DNA from: CAYQPF01 sp964419225
GTDB lineage: Bacteria > Cloacimonadota > Cloacimonadia > Cloacimonadales > CAYQPF01
Direction: 5' to 3'
Assembly (NCBI GenBank): GCA_964419225.1
Contig: CAYQPF010000030.1
Span: forward strand, 1-38,497
Length of the DNA stretch: 38,497 nucleotides
Shown here: piece after piece, positions 1 through 8,327 of the stretch
Numbering within the stretch: the first letter of the stretch is position 1
Layout of the letters: every line of letters starts with the position of its first letter
Translations under genes and position numbers: made by a program
Notes under the pieces: model-generated
Seen by the model: only the letters and a program-made list of their open reading frames with translations
What the model was told of the DNA's origin: nothing
Databases searched by the model: none

Positions 1-351
1 GATTTAGGATAGGGTTGGATGCTAGTTTAGAGTTGAAAGTTAAGAGTTGAAAGTCATCGACAACCCATCCCCAACCCTTCCCTTTTAATAAGGGAATGGA
101 GAGAAAGCAGGTGATGTATTCTGCACTTGGAAAAAGGCAAGAAGGAAATGCAAAGCTTTTCCAAACAAGTCCTTGCCCTTTTTTAAGGGAAAGGATTTAG
201 AATAGGGTTATCAGAGGGGGCTTTAGGGTTAGGTGTGGGGGACGTTGGATAAGTCTGACGAGTCGGAGATTAGGATCAACCAAACAAGTTCTTGACAGCA
301 GAGTAGCATTTATTTTTTATAATGATGTATTTTGTTACTTGGAGTTGAGAA
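1..351. repeat. Repeat-bearing intergenic region
   Basis: No gene is seen here. Bases 61-130 are a REP-like element with the hairpin CCCTTCCCTTTTAATAAGGG and a tail reading gtgatgtattctgca; a second copy lies at 8328-8400. Bases 1-16 (gatttaggatagggtt) recur almost exactly at 193-208. The string ccaaacaagtycttg occurs twice, near 161 and 279. Bases 30-54 carry a direct repeat of agagttgaaagt. The second ccaaacaagt copy runs into the TTGACA proposed as the -35 element of the next gene. Confidence 0.6.
292..323 (+). promoter_or_regulatory. Candidate sigma70-type promoter for the GNAT gene
   Basis: TTGACA at 292-297 and TATAAT at 318-323 both match consensus, but they are 20 bp apart instead of about 17, which weakens the call. 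The -10 element lies 28 bp before the ATG at 352, with GGAG at 341-344 between them. FCB bacteria can use divergent promoter consensus, so this is sequence resemblance only. Confidence 0.35.
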
Positions 352-1167
352 ATGAAAGAGATAGAACTTTTGCCGTATTATATATTATCGCCAATGGGTT
401 TGAAGGATTTGGAATTTTCTTATCACATGTGGGGAATCGATGTTAGATCGGTGTTTCGCGAGCATTTTGCCAGATCTTATTACAGCTCATTTGTGTTGAA
501 TTATAAGGGTCAATTAGCCGGACTTTGTCAGTTGATCATCTTTGAGAAGACTGCCTGGTTTGGAATGCTTATAACCTTTGAAGAGCATCGGAACAAAGGT
601 TTGGGTACTAAAATGATGGAATTTATGCTTGATCAGGCAAAAACTAAGGGCTGTAATCAATTTATGCTATTTGCCACTCCCATGGGTGAACCAATATACA
701 AGAAACTCGGCTTTGTAACGGACAGTACATATAATCTTTATAAAAAGCCTGAAGAAGCAGAATTCAACTATGAACATGTTTATCTGGCACAGCAAGCTGA
801 TTATGAAACTATCTTAAAAATAGACCGAATAACTACGGGCGAAGACAGAAGTGCTATGCTGATTCATTATCTGGAGAATGCCGTGGTGTATCGGAACCAG
901 GACGGGGTAGAGGGATTTTATTTACCGGATTACGGTATTGGCACTATCATCGCTTTAAATTTAGGGGTAGGGGAAAATTTGTTAAAATACAGATTTTCAA
1001 ACGAGCAGGAATATGCTGTAGTGCCTGACGATAATGTCCATATTTGCGAATTACTTGAGTCCTGGGGTTTTGAAAAAAGTCATCCAACTCCCCGTATGGT
1101 AATGGGTGAACCATCAAAATGGAAGCCCAACAACATATTCTGCAGAGGATCGGGATATGCGGGATAG
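352..1167 (+). CDS. GNAT family N-acetyltransferase with C-terminal YitH-like second domain
   Basis: This 271-aa protein probably transfers an acetyl group from acetyl-CoA to an amine; the substrate is unknown. Residues about 10-140 form a GNAT domain with the acetyl-CoA pyrophosphate-binding motif A at 79-86 (HRNKGLGT), followed by the usual helix and the YKKLGF strand-loop near 115-120. Residues about 145-265 resemble the second, degenerate GNAT domain (Acetyltransf_18/YitH type), with the typical D..TTGEDRS segment near 157-166 and PRMVMGE near 248-254. The protein ends GSGYAG, also usual for that family. The start is set by GGAG 7 bp upstream of the ATG. The gene stands alone between repeat-containing spacers. 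The family call is firm; a physiological role cannot be given. Confidence 0.85.
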   Translation: MKEIELLPYYILSPMGLKDLEFSYHMWGIDVRSVFREHFARSYYSSFVLNYKGQLAGLCQLIIFEKTAWFGMLITFEEHRNKGLGTKMMEFMLDQAKTKGCNQFMLFATPMGEPIYKKLGFVTDSTYNLYKKPEEAEFNYEHVYLAQQADYETILKIDRITTGEDRSAMLIHYLENAVVYRNQDGVEGFYLPDYGIGTIIALNLGVGENLLKYRFSNEQEYAVVPDDNVHICELLESWGFEKSHPTPRMVMGEPSKWKPNNIFCRGSGYAG

Positions 1168-1348
1168 GTATTTAATTATTAATTATCAATTATTAATTAT
1201 TAATGATAGTGGTAAATGATTGATAACTCACCCCCGGCCCCTCTCTTGCAAAGCGAGGGGAGTGAAAAGAGACCCAGAAAAATATTGAAACCCGCAGGCT
1301 GTATTCTAATTGTAAATTGTAAAAAAAATAAGATAAAGGAGAAAAAGA
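1168..1348. repeat. Spacer with REP-like hairpin (family A, copy 1)
   Basis: After an AT-rich stretch of repeated attaattat (about 1170-1203), bases 1225-1274 form a REP-like element. It begins aactcacccccggcccc, has an imperfect hairpin at 1238-1260 and ends gagacc. Copies lie at 12765-12812 and 27660-27709. The following aatattgaaacccgcaggc (about 1281-1299) recurs at 27581-27599, near the third copy. An 83-codon reading frame over this region is repeat sequence running into the next gene in another frame and is not called. Confidence 0.65.
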
Positions 1349-1828
1349 GTGAAGAAAGTAGTGTTATTGATGATGATTATTTGTTGGATGAGTGTGATGT
1401 TTGCTCACAAAGTTTTGTTAACGAGCGGACAAACTCTGAAAGGCGAGATTGTGGGGAAGATAGCTGACACCTTATATATTGTGGTGGATGATCAAGTCCA
1501 GAGTGTGCAGAAAAAGACAATAAGTGCGGTATTCAGATCCCAGGACAAGAATGACAAAGAAAAAGAATTTAACAGGAAAGACTGGTTGTATGATGCCTAT
1601 CAGGCATATTTATCACCACAGAAATATTTAGTAAATAGGTCTAAATCCTTTGCTATCAACACAGAGGAAGTTGATCAAATGAGTGAAAGAGTATATCAAT
1701 TGTATCAACTTAAATTAAATCAGGATTTTCTGGCTCGGGAGAGTTATAAGAAAAGATTGTTTTATTCAGGTTGGGTAGCTGCTTTTATCATTACAGGTAT
1801 TGTAACAAATGCCGTTGTGTCGAATTAA
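1349..1828 (+). CDS. Small exported or membrane-anchored protein, tandem paralogue 1
   Basis: The 159-aa product has an N-terminal hydrophobic segment (residues 4-19) like a signal peptide or anchor. Residues 21-62 then form a short beta-rich stretch (VLLTSGQTLKGEIVGK...LYIVV) with the look of an Sm/SH3-like barrel seen in exported FCB proteins. A charged helical middle follows, containing DWLYDAYQ and ERVYQLYQLKLNQ, then a C-terminal hydrophobic helix at about 138-155. The start is GTG, chosen because AAAGGAG lies 7 bp upstream. The next gene is a clear paralogue 22 bp downstream, so the two are probably cotranscribed. I do not recognise a named family. Envelope location is inferred from the hydrophobic ends. 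Confidence 0.7.
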   Translation: MKKVVLLMMIICWMSVMFAHKVLLTSGQTLKGEIVGKIADTLYIVVDDQVQSVQKKTISAVFRSQDKNDKEKEFNRKDWLYDAYQAYLSPQKYLVNRSKSFAINTEEVDQMSERVYQLYQLKLNQDFLARESYKKRLFYSGWVAAFIITGIVTNAVVSN

Positions 1829-1850
1829 AATATGGTAGGGAAAAAAATAT

Positions 1851-2375
1851 ATGAAAAAAATTATACTAATTATAATGATAGTTTGTTGGATGTCGGCCAT
1901 ATTTGCAACCAAAATTATTTTGCAAACAGGTGAGACGATAGAAGGAAAGATTGTCGGTAAAGTAGGTAAAATATTATATGTGAAAGTAGAAGATAACATT
2001 AAAAGTTTTACTAAAGATGATATTAAAGAAATTCCCTGGTTATGGGGTGATGATAAAGATATGAGATTTTCTGAAGAAGACTGGTTAGATAGGGCTTACC
2101 AATCAACCATAAATGACAAGCTTAAATTTTCTCTACTTGATACATTCGATTGGTCTGATGTTACATTTTCAGATGTTAATAAGATGACAGAGCGGGAATT
2201 CCAATTGTATCAATTGAAATTAAATCAGGTAAATCTGAATAAACAAATGCAAAAAACAAATGAAATTATAATTTTTAGTACTGCAGTTACGACTGCAGCA
2301 ATAATTGCGACAGGAATCCTCCTCTACAATCAGAAATATGGGTACAAGGATAGAGTTGTTTTAATTAATCCTTGA
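1851..2375 (+). CDS. Small exported or membrane-anchored protein, tandem paralogue 2
   Basis: The 174-aa protein has the same layout as its upstream neighbour. Its first 60 residues align closely (MKK-hydrophobic-CWMS, then a [KH][VI][IL]L.[TS]G[EQ]T..G[EK]IVGK core). The ERxxQLYQLKLNQ motif is shared near residues 118-130, and a C-terminal hydrophobic helix at about 144-160 is followed by a short basic tail. The middle differs, with an extra aromatic stretch around residues 63-105 (WLWGDDKD and FDWSDVTFSD). The ribosome binding site is weak (AGGG at 1837-1840), which suggests translational dependence on the preceding gene. It is a tandem duplication product of unknown function. Confidence 0.7.
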   Translation: MKKIILIIMIVCWMSAIFATKIILQTGETIEGKIVGKVGKILYVKVEDNIKSFTKDDIKEIPWLWGDDKDMRFSEEDWLDRAYQSTINDKLKFSLLDTFDWSDVTFSDVNKMTEREFQLYQLKLNQVNLNKQMQKTNEIIIFSTAVTTAAIIATGILLYNQKYGYKDRVVLINP

Positions 2376-2408
2376 CGGATACAAGCCCATTTTCAAAATT
2401 CGAAATAT

Positions 2409-2816
2409 ATGAATTATGTAGATCAGAGAAAGCCGATTTCCCGTTCTCCGAGCCTGAAGAGTATAGTCTGTCCCAAGACGAAGAGGTTCGAGAGTATAGT
2501 GGTTTGTGCAGTTAACTGCCAATCCAAGTGTAGTGAGTACCGTAAAGTTTTCTCTTTGGATCAGTTATTAAAATTTATAGAATTATATCCACAATACGAA
2601 TTAATAGGAGTTGTCATGCCAAAAGAAACAGTTACCCCAACCCCCAAGAAGAAAGAAAAATGTTATTGGGTTGTTCTGGAAGCCAATAATTACAAAGAAG
2701 TAACTGAGAGTGAATTGATCAATAATCCTCAGGAATATCTGGGAAAGCAGATTTGGGAAAAACCCCCGTTTGAGTTTGAATTAGTAGTATCTTTGAGAAA
2801 GAAGAGTACTACCTAA
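2409..2816 (+). CDS. Hypothetical protein with a four-cysteine cluster
   Basis: This 135-aa protein of unrecognised family has no signal peptide or membrane segment. Its most distinctive feature is a cysteine cluster near the N terminus, C21, C33, C37 and C41 (spacing CX11CX3CX3C), which could bind zinc or an iron-sulfur centre. The C-terminal half is rich in Lys and Glu and ends FEFELVVSLRKK. No convincing Shine-Dalgarno sequence precedes the ATG at 2409, so the start is uncertain. Its TAA stop overlaps the stop of convergent fliR by a few bases, so no terminator separates the two transcripts. Confidence 0.55.
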   Translation: MNYVDQRKPISRSPSLKSIVCPKTKRFESIVVCAVNCQSKCSEYRKVFSLDQLLKFIELYPQYELIGVVMPKETVTPTPKKKEKCYWVVLEANNYKEVTESELINNPQEYLGKQIWEKPPFEFELVVSLRKKSTT

Positions 2817-3595
2817 GAGCCCATTATTCGCATTAAAGAGAGGACATCGCTTTTGTAGATAATGAAGATCTTCTGGAAAATAAAACTGAAGTATTCCCAA
2901 TAGAACATGAGCAGATAGAATCCCACGATCAAACTCAGATTCATGCTGAGGCTGAAGACATCAGCTTCAGAGTCGATCTTTTCCAGGAGAGAGAGGACTA
3001 TTCTCACCAGGAAAAGAATAACGATCAGAGGTGCTCCCATTTTGATACCCAGAACAAAAATACTCTGGATCATATAAATGAATTTGGGAAACAGAGCTGA
3101 AGTGAAATGTGCCTGAGTTAAAGGAATGCTGTAAAAACTATCAAACAAGGCTTTCAGGAGAAAATGATGGCCATTTATACTGAATAAAAGCATCGTAGCA
3201 AAGAAAACAAATAACTGACCTACCACATCCGTATCTTCTTCTGTTGTAGGATCTACCATTGTCATCATTTCCAATCCCATCATATTACTGACCTGAGCAC
3301 CTGCAAATAATGCTGTTTCAAAAAGAAAAGCGGTAAACAAACCAAGACATAAACCTACCAGAACTTCTTTTGCTGACAGAAAGAAGAGAAACATGATACT
3401 TACAGGAAGATCTTTGGGGACAGGGATAATGTTGGCACAAACCATTGTCAGGAAAAGACCAAGAAGAATTCTTACCTGGGGAGTGATAGCTTCATTGGAG
3501 AAAAGTGGCATCACAGATAAAAGGGTAGTAATTCTCAGAAAGATGAGAAAATAAGTTTGTAATTCACCTAAAGTTAAGCCTAAATATTCAAACAT
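2813..3595 (-). CDS. fliR: Flagellar export gate protein FliR
   Basis: FliR (260 aa) is an integral membrane component of the flagellar type III export gate, assembling with FliP and FliQ at the centre of the MS ring. About six hydrophobic segments are visible, starting with the typical N-terminal LQTYFLIFLRITTLLSVMPLFS and including the family segment AGAQVSNMMGLEMMTMVDP near residues 98-116. Length is normal for the family. Its ATG overlaps the fliQ stop by one base (TAATG), the usual sign of translational coupling. It is the last gene of the fliLMNOPQR operon and converges on the gene ending at 2816. Confidence 0.96.
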   Translation of the reverse strand: MFEYLGLTLGELQTYFLIFLRITTLLSVMPLFSNEAITPQVRILLGLFLTMVCANIIPVPKDLPVSIMFLFFLSAKEVLVGLCLGLFTAFLFETALFAGAQVSNMMGLEMMTMVDPTTEEDTDVVGQLFVFFATMLLFSINGHHFLLKALFDSFYSIPLTQAHFTSALFPKFIYMIQSIFVLGIKMGAPLIVILFLVRIVLSLLEKIDSEADVFSLSMNLSLIVGFYLLMFYWEYFSFIFQKIFIIYKSDVLSLMRIMGS

Positions 3596-3867
3596 TACTT
3601 ATTCAGAGTTGTCATTATATTCATGATATAGTTGAAATATTCAATGAATTTATTAATCATCCAGGGAATTGTGAGAAGTAAAACGACCATTGTCGCCAGG
3701 ATTTTGGGAATAAAGGTAAGGGTCATTTCCTTAATCTGGATAACAGTTTGGAAGATGGAGATGAGGACACCGATAACCAGTCCTGTGAGTAGAATCGGTG
3801 CAGAAATGATCATTGTATAATAGAGTGTTTTGGTGGCTATTTCAGTAACAAATTGTTGTGACATCAT
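3595..3867 (-). CDS. fliQ: Flagellar export gate protein FliQ
   Basis: FliQ (90 aa) is a two-helix membrane protein of the flagellar export gate. Two long hydrophobic helices are visible at about residues 15-40 and 50-75, with the family-typical GLVIGVLISIFQTVIQIKE centre. It starts with two consecutive ATG codons preceded by GGAGAG. It sits 9 bp after fliP and overlaps fliR by one base, in the standard fliP-fliQ-fliR order. Confidence 0.96.
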   Translation of the reverse strand: MMSQQFVTEIATKTLYYTMIISAPILLTGLVIGVLISIFQTVIQIKEMTLTFIPKILATMVVLLLTIPWMINKFIEYFNYIMNIMTTLNK

Positions 3868-3876
3868 AATTCTCTC

Positions 3877-4617
3877 CTACCAATTAAAGCTTTTAACCAG
3901 GGATTGAATGACTAAGTACCAACCATCGACCAGAATAAACAGCAGGATTTTCAGGGGAGCCGAAATCATTGCAGGCGGAAGCATCATCATACCCATGGAC
4001 ATAAGAATACTTGCCACGATCATATCAATCATGAGAAAAGGTAAATAGATGAGGAACCCCATTTCAAAAGCGATTCTGATTTCACTAACACAGAAAGCGG
4101 GTACGATAACATGCAGAGGGATAGCATCAGCATTATCGGGTTTTTCCATTCTGCTGCTGTTGATCATGAGGGCGAGATCTTTGTCTCTGGTCTGTTTCAG
4201 CATAAAGTCTCTCAGGGGTTTAATACCGAGAGTGTAGGCTTGTTGGTGGGTCATTTCGCCTCTGAGATAGGGCTGCAGGGCTTTATCATTCATTTGATTG
4301 AAGATGGGGGCCATGATAAAAAAGGTAAGAAAGAGAGAAAGGCCGGCGATGATTTGATTACTGGGGGCTGGTGCGGTTCCCACAGCTTTACGTACGAAGG
4401 ATAGGACAATGGAAATTCTGGTAAAGCAGGTCATCATAATGAGAATGGAAGGTGCTATGGAAAGAACTGTGAGTAGGAGGAGGATTTGCATGCTTGTGGC
4501 AACATCTTTGGGAGCGGTAGTTTGGCCGACTCCGACGGTAATTCTGGGAATACCCTGAGCATCGAGGTTCCCAACAAAAAATAGGGAGAGTAGTAGGATT
4601 ACAATAAAATATTTCAT
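3877..4617 (-). CDS. fliP: Flagellar export gate protein FliP
   Basis: FliP (246 aa) is the pentameric core of the flagellar type III export gate. It has a cleavable signal peptide (residues 1-20, ending NLDAQG), as usual in FliP, then four hydrophobic segments. Family motifs include SFVRKAVGTAPAPSNQ near residues 74-89, VIVPAFCVSEIRIAFEMGF near 169-187 and the C-terminal GMMMLPPAMISAPLKILLFI. The ATG overlaps the fliO stop as ATGA. Length is normal. Confidence 0.97.
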   Translation of the reverse strand: MKYFIVILLLSLFFVGNLDAQGIPRITVGVGQTTAPKDVATSMQILLLLTVLSIAPSILIMMTCFTRISIVLSFVRKAVGTAPAPSNQIIAGLSLFLTFFIMAPIFNQMNDKALQPYLRGEMTHQQAYTLGIKPLRDFMLKQTRDKDLALMINSSRMEKPDNADAIPLHVIVPAFCVSEIRIAFEMGFLIYLPFLMIDMIVASILMSMGMMMLPPAMISAPLKILLFILVDGWYLVIQSLVKSFNW

Positions 4618-5225
4618 GATTTTCTCAATTTATCAAAGATGGATTTAAAATTAACGTGATTTTTATTTTTACTTGCTTCTTCGATTTCTTCAATTTTCAC
4701 GGGATCAATTATTTTATCCAGGGTTTGAATATTGTCGGGAGAAACACCCAAGATATGAATTTGATCAAAAAGGCGTACAATATAGATAGCCTGTTTAGTA
4801 TTGATGGGGAAAATATCCAGAACTCTGGCCTGCGGATCAGACTTGGAGACGAGTCTGCCTTGTCCGCTGAGTCTTTTCATGGCATAAATACCGAAGTAGA
4901 GGACGATAGTTAAAAATATGAGAGCTAAGAACATGCGGAATAATACGCCTGTCAGTCCCGGGGTTTTGAGGGGTTTGACTGCATTCGAGGAATCCGGGAA
5001 AAAGGTTTGTTTGACGACCATGTCTGGTTTGAGTGAATCTGCAGAAATCTTAGTTGAAGTTTTTTGAGGAGAATTGAGTTGTGATTTTACTTTTGGCGAA
5101 GAATCTGAATCTTTAGTTTCAGTAATTTGGTTTTGTGGAGAGGATAAGACCTGAGTACTATCAGCAGAGAAAAGGGTGAGAGAAAAGCTGATCAGGATAA
5201 TTAACAGAATTATTTTCAAATGCAT
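4614..5225 (-). CDS. fliO: Flagellar assembly protein FliO
   Basis: FliO (203 aa) helps assemble the FliP-FliR export gate. It has an N-terminal signal-like segment (residues 4-20) and a low-complexity Ser/Lys/Pro/Gln linker of about 60 residues. A single membrane helix lies near 93-113, followed by the short cytoplasmic domain typical of FliO/FliZ (LDIFPINTKQAIYIVRLFDQIHILGVS at about 136-162). FliO is poorly conserved; the call rests on this topology plus position between fliN and fliP. It overlaps fliN by one base and fliP by four. Confidence 0.88.
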   Translation of the reverse strand: MHLKIILLIILISFSLTLFSADSTQVLSSPQNQITETKDSDSSPKVKSQLNSPQKTSTKISADSLKPDMVVKQTFFPDSSNAVKPLKTPGLTGVLFRMFLALIFLTIVLYFGIYAMKRLSGQGRLVSKSDPQARVLDIFPINTKQAIYIVRLFDQIHILGVSPDNIQTLDKIIDPVKIEEIEEASKNKNHVNFKSIFDKLRKS

Positions 5226-6157
5226 TATTTTCCTAAACTGCGTATTCTGTCTTCGCGGGATACAAGGCTTACGATTCTTACGGCATAGTTTTCATCAGCA
5301 ACCATAACTTCACCGATAGCGAATTTCTTACCGTTAACCATTAGATCAACAAGATCACCTGCCAATTTATCTAATTCAACGACAGAACCCTGTCCAAGTT
5401 CGAGGATTTCTTTGATTCTCATTTCTTTTTTGCCTAGTTCTACAGTAACAGGAAGAACGATATCCATGAGCATATCGATATTTTGAGGTTTATGACCTTG
5501 AGCGGGTCTTGAGTCACCAAATTCTGAAAAAGAGGCACGGGAAACAGAGACATTTTCTTGTTTAGGTGCCTGATTAGCTTGATTGTATCTTGGTTCGGGG
5601 CTGGAACCACCGTTGATTTTGTTTACGATTTTACTAACAGCGTCGTCAGCCATGGCGTCAAGGACGAGAAACATACTATGGTTTTTTCCTAAGAGTTCAA
5701 AGAAAACAGGAACCATAACATTATCCTGCATAAAATCTCTTTGTATTTCCATATCAGTAAGTTCAACTTCAACGACAGTACCTGTCAGTGAGACGTTTTC
5801 CCCTGATAATTCAGCGCTAAGGCTTCCGAGTACCTGGTTGATCATTTCCTGGATCGCATCATTATGTTCTTCAGGAGAATAGACAGCTTCACCGTCACCC
5901 AACATCATCAAGTCTGCCAAAGCGGCGACTGCGTCTTTGGAAGCGATAAAGGGTAATTGAAAGCTTTGTTCACCGTTGAAATTAATGGAAACAACAACGC
6001 TAGGCATTTGAATATTTGTAGTTATTTGGCCAAAATCAAAGGTTGTGGCAGATACTTGTTTAAATGTTAAGTTTTGGTTTGTAATAGTGGACAAAACACC
6101 ACTGGCATTGGAGCAGAATAAATTCACAAACTGGTCAATTTTTTGCAGGTCACTCAT
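5225..6157 (-). CDS. fliN: Flagellar motor switch protein FliN/FliY (CheC-like domain plus SpoA domain)
   Basis: This 310-aa switch protein has the two-domain FliY layout and not the short FliN of enterobacteria. Residues about 1-190 resemble a CheC-type phosphatase fold. It contains DAIQEMIN at 100-107, which fits the DxxxExxN part of the CheC active-site motif (D100, E104, N107), although the proline expected about 22 residues later is not seen. A Pro/Gln/Ser-rich linker (about 190-228) leads to a C-terminal SpoA/FliN domain at about 229-305 (ELGQGSVVELDKLAGDLVDL, NGKKFAIGEV). It would sit in the C ring with FliM and FliG and may dephosphorylate CheY-P. It overlaps fliM by 8 bp and fliO by one. 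Confidence 0.92.
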   Translation of the reverse strand: MSDLQKIDQFVNLFCSNASGVLSTITNQNLTFKQVSATTFDFGQITTNIQMPSVVVSINFNGEQSFQLPFIASKDAVAALADLMMLGDGEAVYSPEEHNDAIQEMINQVLGSLSAELSGENVSLTGTVVEVELTDMEIQRDFMQDNVMVPVFFELLGKNHSMFLVLDAMADDAVSKIVNKINGGSSPEPRYNQANQAPKQENVSVSRASFSEFGDSRPAQGHKPQNIDMLMDIVLPVTVELGKKEMRIKEILELGQGSVVELDKLAGDLVDLMVNGKKFAIGEVMVADENYAVRIVSLVSREDRIRSLGK

Positions 6158-7139
6158 CGATTTCTCCCTCTTCGTTAATTAAATGTTCTATTTGGATTGA
6201 GTATTTTTTATTTGATGTTCCCGGTGTACCGATAAATTTAGGTTCATTTTGAACTTTTGCTAAGAGCATTTCTTTAATAGGTTTTTCTAGAACAAGAATA
6301 TCACCTTCGTCCAATTCCAGGAAATCGCTAACAAGCAGATCTGTTCGGCCGATTTCCACGCTGAAATTAACTTCGGTTTGTTCCAAAGTCTTATAAAGAA
6401 GACGTGTATCTTCTTCGTTGGGTTTTTTCTTGAGCAGGGTCAGATAATTTTGACTCATTAGTTTTTTGAGAATTGGTTCCAGCATAAAGTAGGGGAAGCA
6501 GAGCAGAATATAAAATTCATAGCTTCTGACAATAATCGGGAAATTGAGTACGATCATAGTTTCGCTGGCCGGAGCGATAGTTACTAATTGAGGATTTGTT
6601 TCAAAGGTAATGATTTTACAATTCAGCACATCAATTTGTTGCCAGGATTCTTTAAAATATTCGAGTACATGTTTAGCGATATTTTCAATGACAGTTCTTT
6701 CAATGATAGTAGGAACATTTTCCATTCTGTTAATAGTTGAGCCGGTACCGCCGAAAAGCCTGTCAATGGTAAAATAAGTGAGATTTGGATCCATTTCCAG
6801 GAGAGCTTGCCCGTCCAGATTGGATATTTCGAAGATATACATATAAGTAAAATCCGAGGCAGACATGGTGAATTCCAGATAAGTAACCTGTTCGATTGTA
6901 GGACTTTTGACATCGATCATAGTACGCAGGTTGTTGGAGAGATATGTCCCTAATAATCTGGCGAAGTTATCGTGGATATTTCTGAGAATTTTTAATTGTT
7001 CTTTGGAGACTCTGTCGGGGTGTCTGAAGTCGTAGAGGCGGAGATCTTTCTGCCGGACTATACCTTCGAGAGGGATTTCGGAATCTTTCTCCTGTGAGAG
7101 GAGAGCATCAACTTCTTCCTGAGTTAGTAATTTGCTCAT
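6150..7139 (-). CDS. fliM: Flagellar motor switch protein FliM
   Basis: FliM (329 aa) is the C-ring subunit that receives phospho-CheY and contacts FliG and FliN. The N terminus carries the CheY-P-binding peptide (LTQEEVDALLSQ at 5-16). The CheC-like middle domain follows (about 45-235), including DRLFGGTG near 127-134, the Gly-rich loop that contacts FliG. A SpoA domain lies at about 245-322 (DLLVSDFLELDEGDILVLEKP). Length is normal. It lies 3 bp after fliL and overlaps fliN. The CheY-binding peptide implies a chemotaxis system elsewhere in the genome. Confidence 0.96.
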   Translation of the reverse strand: MSKLLTQEEVDALLSQEKDSEIPLEGIVRQKDLRLYDFRHPDRVSKEQLKILRNIHDNFARLLGTYLSNNLRTMIDVKSPTIEQVTYLEFTMSASDFTYMYIFEISNLDGQALLEMDPNLTYFTIDRLFGGTGSTINRMENVPTIIERTVIENIAKHVLEYFKESWQQIDVLNCKIITFETNPQLVTIAPASETMIVLNFPIIVRSYEFYILLCFPYFMLEPILKKLMSQNYLTLLKKKPNEEDTRLLYKTLEQTEVNFSVEIGRTDLLVSDFLELDEGDILVLEKPIKEMLLAKVQNEPKFIGTPGTSNKKYSIQIEHLINEEGEIDE

Positions 7140-7142
7140 AAT

Positions 7143-7664
7143 TTATTGTATCACAAATTGGGAGAACAAGACTTTTTTGATTTTTCCTTCAGATAAGTCT
7201 TTGTTGACCATTTTTTTAATATCTTCTTTGATTTTTTGTCTGTTTTCGATATTTTGTAATTCAGCCATAGATAAGGAGGCAAAATAAGTATTAAAGCTAT
7301 CTTTGAAAACGATGTCTTTAGCTTTCAATTCTTCCTCCAATTTTTCATATTTCATTTTATCAAACTCAAACCCCATGGTGATTACCAAAAATCTTCCATC
7401 ACCATCCTTGGGATTAATAACCAGATCTTCCATATTATGCATCCCGAAAGCTTCAGGATTCTCTTTTTCTTTATTTTCGTCAGAACCTTCGGATTCTGAA
7501 GAACTTTCTTCTGAATCTCCAGCTTTTTTCGCAGCAGCTTCTTTTTTGGGATCAGCATCAGATTTTTTTATAACAAAAAAGTAGAATCCTACTGATAATA
7601 GTAAGTTCGCCATAACGATTGCAGCAATAATGATAATATTGACTTTTCCTTCTGAGTTAGCCAT
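7143..7664 (-). CDS. fliL: Flagellar basal body-associated protein FliL
   Basis: FliL is a single-pass inner membrane protein near the stator. The 173-aa product has one membrane helix (about residues 11-32), then an acidic/basic linker rich in Glu, Ser and Lys (about 35-70), then the periplasmic domain with the family features INPKDGDGRFLVITMGFEF and a C-terminal VLFSQFVIQ. The start at 7664 is preferred over an in-frame ATG 22 codons upstream. AGAGGTGAG lies just before it on the minus strand, and the upstream codons add an un-FliL-like Cys-containing extension. It is the first gene of the fliLMNOPQR operon. Confidence 0.92.
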   Translation of the reverse strand: MANSEGKVNIIIIAAIVMANLLLSVGFYFFVIKKSDADPKKEAAAKKAGDSEESSSESEGSDENKEKENPEAFGMHNMEDLVINPKDGDGRFLVITMGFEFDKMKYEKLEEELKAKDIVFKDSFNTYFASLSMAELQNIENRQKIKEDIKKMVNKDLSEGKIKKVLFSQFVIQ

Positions 7665-7746
7665 TCTCACCTCTACATCACAGATTTTTAATATCTGGTC
7701 TATTATTTCACAGTGGGGAAAAAATATCAATACTTTTTTTTGTTTT

Positions 7747-7775
7747 TTTACATTTTATGCTAAAATAATTGTAAA
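7747..7775 (-). promoter_or_regulatory. Candidate promoter/dyad upstream of fliL
   Basis: On the minus strand TTTACA (7775-7770) and TGTAAA (7752-7747) are separated by 17 bp. This fits a weak sigma70 -35/-10 pair (5/6 and 4/6 matches) about 80 bp before the fliL ATG. The two hexamers are also exact reverse complements, so the site could instead be an operator. No sigma54 or clear sigma28 motif is seen upstream of fliL. Confidence 0.3.
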
Positions 7776-7883
7776 TAGGCAGTTAGACGAGTGTTTCTTT
7801 GTCTTGTATTTATAACAATTTTAGATTAAGAGTTCATTAATTTTAAGATTATCGTCAGATAGTTGGGTTTTTAGAGCTGATTA

Positions 7884-7928
7884 AGGGACAATAGGGACTT
7901 TATGGACTACATGGACTATATGGACGAG
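7884..7928. repeat. GGAC nonamer tandem array (5 units)
   Basis: Five 9-bp units: agggacaat, agggacttt, atggactac, atggactat, atggacgag. Other arrays of the same unit lie at 27882-27926 and 30943-30996. All are intergenic. Confidence 0.75.
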
Positions 7929-8327
7929 ATAGTTGTTAGTGGTTGGACGAAGCTGCAAGCAGCAGATTCGAACTTAGCTTTGTTGTGTTGAAAAATTTGC
8001 TTTACTAATTTGGCTCTTGTTTTAATTTGCAGATAAAGTTAGGTGATAAGCTATAGAGTGTATGAACGGTGACGGGAATGACAATGTGTTTGTCTCTGTT
8101 AGTATTATAAAATTTATATCAATCTGACTTTGCATTACAAAAACTGCACAAAAGTAATCCCCAAATACATTATTATGGGCGAGCTGTCTTGAGCTCATCC
8201 AACAACATTTCTATTCATGAAGGAAAAGAAGAGAAATGCTTATTTAGTTAGTTGTTAGTGGGGGAAGGGGAAGATAGCCAGGTTTGTAGGAGCTGACTCC
8301 CACGTCGGCCCAAATTCGGTAAAATCA

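Noticed and set aside
1216..1467. 83-codon plus-strand reading frame across the REP-like element
   Set aside because: It is repeat sequence running into the 1349 gene in another frame; its composition is unlike a protein and the overlapping GTG gene has a good ribosome binding site and a paralogue.
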